DNA of 64,000 nt from Durusdinium trenchii (taxonomy: Eukaryota; Sar; Dinophyceae; Suessiales; Symbiodiniaceae), in contig CAXAMN010018890.1 in NCBI GenBank assembly GCA_963970005.1, forward strand, positions 2,420,943-2,484,942, read 5' to 3'. The notes beneath the pieces were generated by a model, which was given only the letters and a program-made list of their open reading frames with translations, ran no database searches and had not been told where the DNA came from. Positions 12,008 through 22,138 of this stretch are shown here, one piece after another (the stretch's first letter is position 1; each line of letters starts with the position of its first letter). The position numbers and the translations under genes were made by a program.

Positions 12008-12063
12008 GAGCGCGTTTTTTCGCGAGCAAAACGCGTTTTTCGCGAGCAAAGCGCGTTTTTCCC
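12008..12063. repeat. 20-bp minisatellite, about three units
   Basis: Tandem units of the pattern gagcaaa(a/g)cgcgtttttc in an intron of the multicopy-family gene. Each unit contains short GCGC/CGCG palindromes. Confidence 0.8.
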
Positions 12064-12767
12064 CGAGCGGACTTTTCAGTGCTATTTTTGAATGATTCTT
12101 GGGAGTGCAAAGGTGGGACATCATAAAAACATGGCAGTGGTTGTCACCAAATTGTTCTCAACACCTTCCATTTTCTGTCTCAAGACTTTGGGATTTGGAT
12201 CGAACCTCACGAGTAACCTCGAGTATAGGGGTCCGGACTCATGCTGCAGCCCATGGTCAGCAAAGCTTGGTCAGCCTCAAGCTTGGAGGGTGCTCTTCAG
12301 TTTGTGCAGAAACAGTCTGGGCAAATGGCTTCAGACCCGGTTACCGAAGACGATATGCAACGGGAGCTGGCAGTTCCTTGTTTTCAACAGGTGGAAACAT
12401 CTGGAGTTTGTGCTCTACAACGACATACAACGACCATCAGGAAAACATCAGTGTTTCTGTTCTACAAAGGCTTTAAAAATACACCTCCTATAGCTCTACT
12501 CTACCAAGGCGGTTAATTTACGGACTATGTCCTCCAAACCAGCAAAAGTCCGTTAATTCATCTTGGTGCAAGAAAACCCTGAACATGTGTCAGTGCTACC
12601 GGTGCTCCCGCGGAAACGTCAAAACACACTTCAACCCACCACAGCTTTTTGGGAACAGGAGTTGGGAGAACAGGGAAATGCCAAGCTGTTTATAATCCGC
12701 GTTGCTAATTGCCAATTGAGTATAAAATGTTGTTATAAACCCAAACTCATGCCCGCCGTGCGCCCAG

Positions 12768-15211
12768 GAGTTGGAGCGTCGCCTTGGGAAGCTTTATGAG
12801 CCTTCAAGCAGGGCTGTTCCGACCCCAGTGCGTCAACCTCAACAGCCGCAGCAAGCTGTGGAATCCCCTTGGCCTGCTCCAAGTCAGGTGGCTGCCGCAT
12901 CACCGCCTGACACTACCCCCAAAGCAATCCCCAAATCTCCGGCTGCTCCGTCGGGTGAAGGTGTGAACCATGTGGCTGGTCAAGCTTCCCAACCGATTGC
13001 TCCGATCTCACAACCAACAGGTGATGTTTCCAAGCACGCTATTCCAACAGGTGATGTTTCCAAGCATGCTATTCCCGTTGTTGGGGATGAGACTGCCCCC
13101 CGACCTGAGCTTGGACAACCTACCCTTTCCCCAAATGCCATTCGGCAAAGGGCGTCGAGGATCTTTACACCACGAGCGAACGGGTCTTTGAAGGTGTCCG
13201 AGACCATTTATAAAGAATGGAAGGCCAAGGGCAAGGAACGCAAGACGCTAGAACAAATCTTTGCGCAATGCGGATACGATCCAGTCATTTGGGTGAGTTT
13301 CAGTGTTGAGGGACTGGAAGACATTACATGGGCCCCCCAAATAGTACCTGGTTGCTGAATAACAAAGTGTATGTCCTTATGCATTGTGTTTTCTGGTCCC
13401 TTTGGAATGGTTGTGATATTTGGCATCCTCCGTTTCCTACTTAATGTGTGCTGTACCTTCATAAGGGTCCCACGCACCAAACCACAGGGTCGGGTTATCT
13501 AAGGAGACTTTCATTTGCGAAGTGGAGGTCTTACGCCAAGAAATGAAGGAAGATGAACTGGTCATTGAAGGTGAGTTTGTCAGCGAAGACCAAATGCAGG
13601 AGTGGGGCTTCACTGAGTGCCATGGTTGAATCAAAAAGAATAACTTATGAAATATCTGAAACTCACATAAACTCACCGCTTCATTTTTCAGGCCTTGTGA
13701 CTGGGACCAGTGTGGCATGACCCACCTAATTATGTCCTGTTCTCTAGGTGCCCGTGCTCTATCTGAAGGGCAGGTGTCAAAGATGTAGCCGTGTCACAGC
13801 CTTGCCAAGGCAGCGGATCGAGGCGATCAAGGCTCACTGTGCGACACAACCTGGTAAGCTGATGAGGCAAACCCGTGTTTTGAAATAACAAATTGTGGTT
13901 GCAGTCACACTTGCAAATGTAGTTGTAGCGGGTGCCTCACAGGCGAGACACATATCAAAAGATCTTACTGTACTATGTTGAGCGCAGCATTCGGGCTACC
14001 ATGCGGCCACTAGGTTGCCTTTGCACAAGGGGGTGTCCAGCCGTGTGTATGTGTGCGTGCTTTATGCCAAATGTTTCTTTGGAGGAAGAACCTAATCATA
14101 ATTTTGCCAGTTCCGCCCAGGAAGAAGTCCCGTGTGGAAATCAATAGACGTGTGAAGATGGATGAGACTGGTGGGATGTCTGCTATGGACATCGATCTTC
14201 CCTCTGATGATCGTCTCGAACGATTAGATGAAGGCTCTGCCTTTTTGAGTTCTACCGTTGGAGCTGGTAATTAAAACACCACTAGCCTTGGTTGTGACAG
14301 GCCCCAGCGAGATTCCACTAGATGGAAACGACGACTCCAACAACAAGGTTCGCAAGCTGGCTGGGCTGCCTGAGATTGACCCAGATGCCCTTCCGAGCGC
14401 AAGCGTCAACAAGTATTTGTAATTTGGATACACTTGGATGCTTTCCTCTTCCAACCTGAAGCTCCGTCTCCCGAGCCGCGTGGCCTCCAAGGATAGCCTT
14501 GGCCAAGCGGACATACAAGGCCTCAGCTGTGGCTGACAAGTTTGATGTGCCAAAACTCTCCGACACACAGAGCAGGTTCTTTGGTTGATTACCAACACAC
14601 TTCTTCAAACATGCTGCTTTTCCATATTGCACCTAGGCTTTCAGATGCTTTGAAAAACTCCGTCAAGAAGATGGAGAGAGCTCATGATGAGATTTCCACT
14701 ATGTATGCTCAGGGCCTTGTGACTGGATATACCAAAGAGTACCTCCACCGCGCTTCAAAACAAAAGGGTTGAGTTATAACACAAAAAATGTTCGAGAATC
14801 AAACGTAACCTTTAGTGAAACAATCGATTATGGTTCGTCTTCTTAACACTCTGCAGCTGATACCGTGACTGAGGGTTGAATCCAATCTACGTTCCAAGCT
14901 TGATGATGTCTCGAAGATGTTTGTGCCTCAGTGATCTGCTGTGCGCCAACGCGCCCGTTGATTGAATCTCTGATTGGCGCGCAGGGTCGCGGAATGCATT
15001 TCTTTGGAGTCCAGGGTCAGGCGGGTTGTTTGTTCTGCCTGGCTCATTCTGCGCGATTCTTTTGGTCGGGCCACGAAAACATTCAATTCCTTTCCAGGCC
15101 GTTCATCCCAAAGCAGGAGGCGGAAACTGCGGCCAAGGCCAAAGCAAAGGGCAAAGCCAAGGCCAAAGTGAAATCTACGAAGGTAAAGACTAAGACTGAG
15201 AAGAAAGACTA
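12768..15211 (+). CDS. Dinoflagellate multicopy-family protein, module 3 (linker and helical exons)
   Basis: Exon 12768-13292 starts ELERRLGKLYEP, passes a Pro/Gln-rich linker with a 10-residue repeat, and ends TYKEWKAKGKERKTLEQIF-type sequence (here TIYKEWKAKGKE...CGYDPVIW). Phase-compatible exons follow at 13504-about 13610 (ETFICEVEVLRQEMKEDELV...GEFVSEDQMQEWGF), 13814-13853 (RIEAIKAHC), 13948-about 14003 (TYQKILLYYVE), 14111-14266, 14301-about 14409, 14497-about 14576, 14637-about 14765 (SDALKNSVKKMERAHDEIST), about 14878-14930, and a Lys/Ala-rich exon near 15104-15211. Short acidic and basic helical segments dominate. They are recognisable as the middle of the same multicopy family, but without an assignable fold. 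Some 3' ends are uncertain by several bases. Confidence 0.6.
13017..13076 (+). repeat. 30-nt coding duplication
   Basis: Two nearly identical adjacent units encode TGDVSKHAIP twice, in the Pro-rich linker of the multicopy-family protein. Confidence 0.9.
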
Positions 15212-15671
15212 AGGCTGAGAAGGAAACTCCTTCCAAGCCCAAATGCTCTTGAGTTTGGATTTGGGTGATGTGCGATTTCGCACACGAGCTTTTTGTGGCC
15301 CTAGTGGATTGGCGGTTTTCTACTTGCGTCTCCTGATAGTTAAAATTTGTGTGCACCTGTTCAGAAGGCACCCTGTGTTCTCTATTGTGGGGGTAGCCAA
15401 GCCCAGGCCATGTTTGGCAATGCGTGATGAACATGCATTGCATCTTTCCGTGCAAACAATAACAATGGGAAAAAACGGGGCCGCATGTGAATTTTGCGCA
15501 AGCCCAAACAGTGGTAGTGTGGGTTTGTTGGGTTGCACTTGCGCCAGGTCACCAACCAAGTCCGGGTGAGACAACATGGAATTATGCAGAAGTTTTGTCG
15601 GATGGGGTCCTCATCTCAGTTGATAAGATCCCTCACGGTCTCCTCCTCTTGACCTCCTGGTGCCGACCTAG

Positions 15672-17531
15672 GCCCCGGCATCAACACTGCGGCACTTTGC
15701 CGCTCTGGCTCGGGAGGAGGTCGGTGATGCTGGCTGCAAGCCTCCGGCTGATGGCAAGAATGCGTGCAGGGCCGCGCATCGCTTCATCAAAAGGTGGAGT
15801 TTGGCATGGAATGTGGACATGTCATACCTTGACCACACCACTGCTGATGGTGAGCACCTGAAGGTCCCGTACCTGAGCCCACAAACTTTTGTACGCCACC
15901 TCTTGGAGAAAACCCCTGAGTTGGTTTGGGGTGGCTTCGATTCTATTGAGATGGGCCGACGCAATCTTGAAAGCTTTTGGGAAGCTTACAAGGCCATGCA
16001 CCCATCACATGCAATGTACCAGGAAGAGTCCAGTGATAGGAAGTTCAACAACACCCTGGTCTTTGCCTTTCACGGCGACGAGGGACGCGGATTGCGGAAA
16101 GGGAACACTGCCCTTATGACCATTGAAAGTGTCCTAGGAATTGGTGGAAGTCCTTGTGAAAAGGTTCATGCATCTCCTGATGACCAATGCAATCTAGATG
16201 AGGCCTATGCCAGGTACTTTGGTATATCACCCACGTTCTGTCCCCATAGTGCAGGCCAAGGAGATGATGGAAACATGTGCGACCAGCAGCGCACAAACAT
16301 GAAACAACATGCCTTCCTCACGAAGTTTGTGGTGACTATTCTTCCCCATACCTACTTCAAGGGTACCAATCTGTTGGAGATTTTCTTCGAAAAGTTTGCC
16401 AATGAGTTCTACCAGCTATTCCACACCGGCATCGACTTGCCTTCAGGAAAGTGGTACGCCTCCCTGGTGGGATACAAGGGAGATCTGAAGTGGTTTGAGA
16501 AGTTCAAGCTGACCCGTTGCTTCAATCGTCATCAGGGGGTTGACTTGGGGATGTGTCACGAGTGTGGCGCAGGAGAATCCGGTCAGGACATGGAAGATTC
16601 GAATCATGTCCCGTGCTGGGCTAACAGCGTGTTTACAACACGACCCTACTCAGAGGACAATGTACCATCCTTCGTGACAGTCCCTTTCGACAAAGAAGCC
16701 CCTGAAAGAATCCTTAGACGCGATCTCTTTCATTGCAGCAAAATTGGAGTCCTCCGGGACTTCGTTGGCAGCTGCATAGTTTTGATTTGCAGATGGGGGT
16801 ACTTCAGTGAAACAACAGACAACTCTATGGCAGCTCTCCTCGATCGTTCGTACCATCATTTTGTGTGGTTTTGCAAGACCTGTGGCCGAACGCCTGCTTT
16901 GCATGGGTTCAGCAAAGCATTTCTGAACTATCCCACCCACGCAAGCTATCCTTGGATCAACGCAAAGGCCTCCGACACAGTTCACCTTGTCGCGTGGATT
17001 CGAGTCCTGGCAGGCAGTCTTTTGGCAGATCTTCGGGACCCAGCTCACAAACCTGCCCTTGAAAGGATACTCTCTGCTGCCAAGTCCGTTCAGGGGTGGC
17101 AGAAGATAATCTACTCGCATCACCTCTGGCTCACCCGCGGGTGTGCTGCTACGCTGTATCAGCACGTACATGCCTTTCTCAAATCATACAACTACTTAGC
17201 GTTTGACAGCTTATACAACTGGAAGTATACTTTGTTCAGCCTCAAACCAAAGTTTCACCTTTTGTGCCACACAAAATTCGAGGTTTTCCAAAGCCTTCAG
17301 GACCCAAGGGTCAAGAGGGTATTGAACCCCGGGGCATTTAGTGTAGACACCAATGAGGATATGGTTGGCCGATTGTCCCGCCTGATGCGGCGCGTAGGCC
17401 AACAAATGCCGGTGCAAAGGTGCTTGCATCTCTACCTCACAAAGTCAAAGCTTTTGCATAGAAGGTGGCGTGCAGTCAAGAAAGGAAATGTCCTTTCAAA
17501 GGCAAAGGGTCGAGCCAACTTTAGGAAGTGA
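15672..17531 (+). CDS. Dinoflagellate multicopy-family protein, module 4 (large terminal exon, GDEGRG domain)
   Basis: A 1,860-nt exon, 619 codons plus TGA, opened by an AG acceptor at 15670-15671. It starts ASTLRHFAALAREEVGDA, then has AAHRFIKRW, YLSPQTFVRHLLEKTPEL, RNLESFWEAYKAMHPSHAM, the hallmark FHGDEGRGLRKGN, ESVLGIGGSP, MCHECGAGESG (a possible Cys pair), PSFVTVPFD, KFHLLCHTKFE and NTNEDMVGR-type sequence (here DTNEDMVGR). I recall this domain as the conserved C-terminal exon of a family with very many copies in dinoflagellate genomes. It is uncharacterised as far as I know. No reverse transcriptase or DDE signature is visible, so mobility is not shown. The frame is intact over its whole length, which argues against a decayed copy. 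It ends about 1.1 kb before the dipeptidase gene resumes. Confidence 0.8.
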   Translation, partial: APASTLRHFAALAREEVGDAGCKPPADGKNACRAAHRFIKRWSLAWNVDMSYLDHTTADGEHLKVPYLSPQTFVRHLLEKTPELVWGGFDSIEMGRRNLESFWEAYKAMHPSHAMYQEESSDRKFNNTLVFAFHGDEGRGLRKGNTALMTIESVLGIGGSPCEKVHASPDDQCNLDEAYARYFGISPTFCPHSAGQGDDGNMCDQQRTNMKQHAFLTKFVVTILPHTYFKGTNLLEIFFEKFANEFYQLFHTGIDLPSGKWYASLVGYKGDLKWFEKFKLTRCFNRHQGVDLGMCHECGAGESGQDMEDSNHVPCWANSVFTTRPYSEDNVPSFVTVPFDKEAPERILRRDLFHCSKIGVLRDFVGSCIVLICRWGYFSETTDNSMAALLDRSYHHFVWFCKTCGRTPALHGFSKAFLNYPTHASYPWINAKASDTVHLVAWIRVLAGSLLADLRDPAHKPALERILSAAKSVQGWQKIIYSHHLWLTRGCAATLYQHVHAFLKSYNYLAFDSLYNWKYTLFSLKPKFHLLCHTKFEVFQSLQDPRVKRVLNPGAFSVDTNEDMVGRLSRLMRRVGQQMPVQRCLHLYLTKSKLLHRRWRAVKKGNVLSKAKGRANFRK

Positions 17532-18689
17532 ACCTTGTTTTCCAAAGCCTGGCCTGCTTTCAACAGCAACACTGGACATGCTTGTGTCTTAAGCATGATT
17601 CAATCCTTTCGAACGGTCAAGGCTCGATCTGGGTTGCCGGACACCATCGATCTGCGACCATCAAGATTGGCAGAAAATGATGCTGCTAGTCTCTCTTTTT
17701 TTGGGGGGGGACTTCAAATGAATGATATTCCACCAAATGCGGCGCACTGGAGGAGGAAGATGTGAACTTTTGTTGGTTCTGTCTGAGCGGCGCTTGAGCC
17801 ACAGTTTCCTCCAAGGACTCTTTTGTTTTTGCAGAGACTCTTTTGTCTTGCAGCGACTCTTTTGGGATCCAGGGACTTAACTTTTCCTCTTTCAGGGCGA
17901 GGACTAAAAAAACGCAACCCCGGAGGTTCCAGGTATATGTCACAAATTATACGGGTGTCAATCGGAGGCAATCGGTGATACGTGGCGATACCGTTCATCA
18001 TATATATATATATTATACACACTTTTTTAGATTTGTTTGCTTCTGTTTCGAATTCGCAGCGACAGATGTCATGATCCGTTGTCATCAGGTTCTGCTGCAA
18101 AGACCCCCCGTTGCTCTTGAAGATTGTGTAGTTATGTGCAGATACGCACAATTTGTTTCCCCACACCTCGACTTCTGCCTGCCACCAGTCAGAAGTTGCT
18201 CTGAAATTTGCACAAAATTCCAAGAACGACTGACTGTGGGCTGCGGGCTTGTCAGAAAGTCAATCATTTTAGTCTAGCTGCAAAGCAGATGGCATTGACG
18301 CGTTGAGATATGTTGCTTTTGCAGGGTTTGTGGCGCCATTTCCACACCCATCCAGATCCACTTTGCGCTCCACTGCGTCAAACCTCCATTTGATGTTCAG
18401 CCCCTACTTGCTTTGCGCCAGTTGCATTTCGTGTACTGCTTTAAATGGTGAAATTTAAGGAAATGTCGCGTTGCTATGAGCGGTTGGGCTACACATGAAA
18501 TCCTCGGGCATCCTATATAAACTGTTTGATACACAACAGATCATGTCTGTGAAGGTGAACACGGTGAACATGACAAAACATATCAAAACATTTCAAGTAT
18601 AAATGTATCTTTCGTTAACCGGTCCTTTGACTTTTGTATGGTGTTCCATGAGAATCGAGAATTCTGGACCAAGACTGCGAAAGCCGCAG
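17532..18689 (+). other. End of dipeptidase intron 7
   Basis: No exon recognised. A TA tract lies at 18000-18018. The 3' splice site is the AG just before 18690. I see no polyadenylation or termination signal for the nested gene. Confidence 0.5.
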
Positions 18690-20811
18690 GTGAAACATAC
18701 CTATGCGCTTTGGGAGGCCAGCTATGGCCTCATGAACGAGCCACTTGACACCCCAAATGTGTGGATTAAAAAAACAGAAAAGAACATAACACACCAAGAG
18801 CAAGGACCACGAGTTGTATAGACCATTTGCCTGGATTCACCTTGGCTTTTTGGATTGTGTGAGGAAGAACTCCACTGTCCTGTCTTTTTGATTTCTTTTT
18901 GCATATTAGTCTTAAAACGGTGGCTTTCAACCAACCAATGTAGACCAACACCGCGGTAGTGTTCTTCAAAACTATTTTGCATTGAAGGTGGCGTTGTTTG
19001 TCTCAAACTGAAAAAGTTATACCCAGGTAGAAAGGAAGCATACCACAACCATTTGCTCAACTGAATGCTGCTCCAAAGCTGCTGCCAAGGCACGGCGTAG
19101 GCATGGGCGAGTCCACCTGTTCCGCTTTTCTGGTCGGGACAGGCCACTTGGCCGGGCTTGGCCGTTCACATGGCCGATCAGGGTGAGAAGGTGGGAAGAG
19201 ATCATGCCATGTGCATCGTGCGAAGCCGCGAAGCCACGGGAAAACTCGGCCAGACATCTCCCACACGGACATTCCCTCCTGCCTTTGGGGAACCCATTCC
19301 AAGGGCCTCCAGCTCCTCCAGCTGCTCCCAGTTCCACGGGTTCCGCCGCTTCCAGCGGTTCCACGGTTCCGCGTTGAGGCCTCTCCCAGGGCGGCACGGC
19401 GCTGTTCAGCATCGGCAACTTGATGGCCATCGCCCTGGAGCGATGCAAGACCGCACGCTGCGCGTGGCCTGGTGGAAGGGGCTGCGACTTCGGATGGGGA
19501 CGTGGGACGTGGGGAGAGTGTGGGTTGATCTCCATGGGCATATATAGTGGGCTTAAAGTATTCATCTTAATATGCTTATACGCTTCATGAAGTTGTGAGG
19601 CTCGACCCTGGGCCTTTGAGATCCTTTGAGACCTTGTGTGCAATCCAGGTGCAACACGTTTGTGATATGCGGCGAGACTACTGGGAAGGTATACCTCTTA
19701 CTGTTGCTACTTGTCTCTCTACCACCAGACTTGTGCCAACAGGCACAAGCTTGTTTGGAGGATGTCACCACCCGTTCACCAGGATTCTTGACATTGCGTG
19801 CCCCTCCGCCCCTCCCTTTCAAATGTCCAAGTGATCCCAGTGGCCACCATGTGGCCTGCAGTTGCTTATGCACCTGGCGGCAGAGCCTCTGACCCGTGGC
19901 AGAGCTCTCCCCAGGATCCAGACGATGGGCGACCTGGGCGCCTTTTACGGCTTCTACGGCGAGGACCCGGGCATGGGCGGCGCTGGCGAGGCGGTGACAC
20001 TGGTGGACCAGAGCGGCGAGGCCTGGGTCTTCCACATCTGTGGAGGCGAGTGGGGACGGTCCGGGTTTGGGCGGGTGGGATGAGTGAGAGGAGGACAGTG
20101 AGTGGTGGGGGGAGACGGAGAAGGTTTGAACTTTTGCATCCCTGTTTGGGTGGAAAAAGAGTTAGTTATAGTTAGGTAATATTGCTTGGGGCTTTGCAGT
20201 CATCGCATGCAGGAATTCGTCATTGCATTTAGTTTCTTTACCAGCACCTCACTCGACTTGAAGAAGATCGAACAATTTCCATGATACCACTCCCCGCTTT
20301 CGGTCGGAACATCGACTGCCTAACTCATTTGGATCGGGTTTTTCGGGTCTCCGACAGGCGTGCCCAGCAGCGAGAAGAACGCCTCCTGGGCCACTCAGCG
20401 TGGAGCGCTTTGGGCCGCGCAGCGGGTGCCCAGCGGACATGTGGCGGTGGTGGCCAACAGCCGCTTCGGCCGACAGTACTTGTAGTTGGAGGGCTTGGCT
20501 AATCATCCAATACAAAGGTAGAAAACAATGAAAAACATCAAAGGAGTACCTATCCAGGACCCGTTCAATGACTCAATATGCTTGATTTCGCCGGGATGTG
20601 GGGACCCCACGAGCAAGGGGCTGCGCAACTCTGGGGCGTCTCGCTTGGGCGTCTCCATGGCGTCTTTGGTGGTGCTTCTTGAGGCATGATCATCCGGCAG
20701 ATTGACTTTGAGGATAAGGAGAACTTCATGCTCCACCCAGGCTTGAAGGATCTTCTGCAGGACCTGCGGCGGCAACAAGCGGACCGGTCGCTCGGGAGTC
20801 CTGAGGACTTC
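18690..20811 (+). CDS. Peptidase C69 dipeptidase, exons 8-13
   Basis: Exons 18690-18739, 19090-19132, 19390-19463, 19915-20042, 20358-20459 and 20684-about 20811. They read VKHTYALWEASYGLMNE, HGVGMGESTCSAFL, GGTALFSIGNLMAIALERCK, IQTMGDLGAFYGFYGED...GEAVTLVDQSGEAWVFHI, WATQRGALWAAQRVPSGH then VAVVANS, and MIIRQIDFEDKENFM. This is the core of family C69: the YGLMNEH..GESTC block, ..LF.I..L..IALER..TA..A, GFYGE, EAWVFHI, and WAAQRVP..HVAVVAN. The first exon joins exon 7 (GRIPQ) in phase across 12.7 kb. Donors: GC, GT, GT, GA, GC. Exon 13's 3' end is unclear; the segment before exon 14 was not found with confidence. Confidence 0.9.
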
Positions 20812-22138
20812 CCAGCACCATGCGAGACAATGCGCGTAATGGGATGGGATTATTCAGTAATTAGAGCTGTTGAAGTGGTTGTTGCTGTTGTTTCTCCGCA
20901 TATCAATGAATGAACGTATTTGTCCATTGTTGTTTCCATGCAACCGCCGTGCGTTGGAATTCAAAGAACCGATCCGGCGGTTCAATGGCAATTTTCAGGA
21001 TACTCCCGCCACAGTTACTAATCGAAGAGGAGGATCCAATATAGCAGGACTCAGACTGATAAAATAGACGGATGGTGCAGCGGACCCTGTGATTGAGATG
21101 GACAGTAGGCAGGCAAAATCCGCGCAAAGGCACCAAAGCCTGGAACTCCAGGTTGAGATTCCGTTGGGCTGTTTTTGCACTTGAATGCATTTCTGCAGAA
21201 AGGAAGCGAAGCTGTGGAATGGCAGAGGGCAGTTGGATTGGCAAAAGGCGGTGTCGCCAAACATGGAGACCTTCAGCACTTCGGCACTTGGTGAGTGTGG
21301 TGAGTCGGGTCATCTGGGTGAGTCGGGTGAGGTCAACCGTGAGTGACCTATATCGGTTCATGCACTGCTTCACCGCTTCACCGCTTCGTCGGCTCGATGA
21401 AGGCCGAAGCTGTCGACAGATCCGGTCCGTCCATCGGTGGTGGCCCGGGAGGTGGAACGTTCTTTTTGTGGCCCGGGAGTGTTTCAGGAGTGGTATGTAT
21501 ATAGTAGGTACTCGTAGGATCGGTTTGTGTGACCCTCTCGGAGATATTGGTAGGTGGTTTCCTTTGAGGGGACTTGATTTGCACAGGGTCACGTTTATTC
21601 AAGTCCCAACTTCAAGGAGCCTTTGATTCAATGTGTTTTGTTCTTGTGGCTTCATGACCATGATGATTCATGCAATCTGGGGTGTTGGTGAAAGTTGTTG
21701 CAGAAACAGATGGGGTCGTTTTGACAACTCAATCCTACACAAGTGTGGCGGACTTTTGCCATAACCTTACGCAATATCAATGTAAATTGACATCACTCCG
21801 CACTTGACTGCGGGAAAACCCCATGTTGTGACATCTCCATGCATGTTGGTTAGTTGTATGTTGGTGATGGACGTTGTTTGCGACAATGGGCAAGCGGAAC
21901 TATAAACACAATCAAGCATACACACACAATCACACACAAAGTGACAATGAATGAACATGTTTGAACATGTTTGAAGCCCCGGGCCATTAATTCAACAGAT
22001 CAAAGTCAGGAAAACTTTGGTGTGCTCAACCCACCCCTTTTCCCTCCATGTTTGCAGATGATCCAGCAGAATTTCTCAATGGCTTCTTCGTCTGGCAACA
22101 ACACCGGGCGGCCGGCGACCCGTTTGAGGCTACTTTCC
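20812..22138 (+). other. Dipeptidase intron region
   Basis: No firm exon. A short open stretch at 22059-22113 after a good acceptor (DDPAEFLNGFFVWQQ) may be a small dipeptidase exon, but it sits too close to exon 14 to be spliced to it directly. Local GGTGAGTCGGGT repeats occur at 21294-21340. Confidence 0.4.

Noticed and set aside
19017-19643. 208-codon minus-strand ORF
   Set aside because: Antisense of dipeptidase exons 9 and 10 plus flanking intron; no recognisable protein motif.
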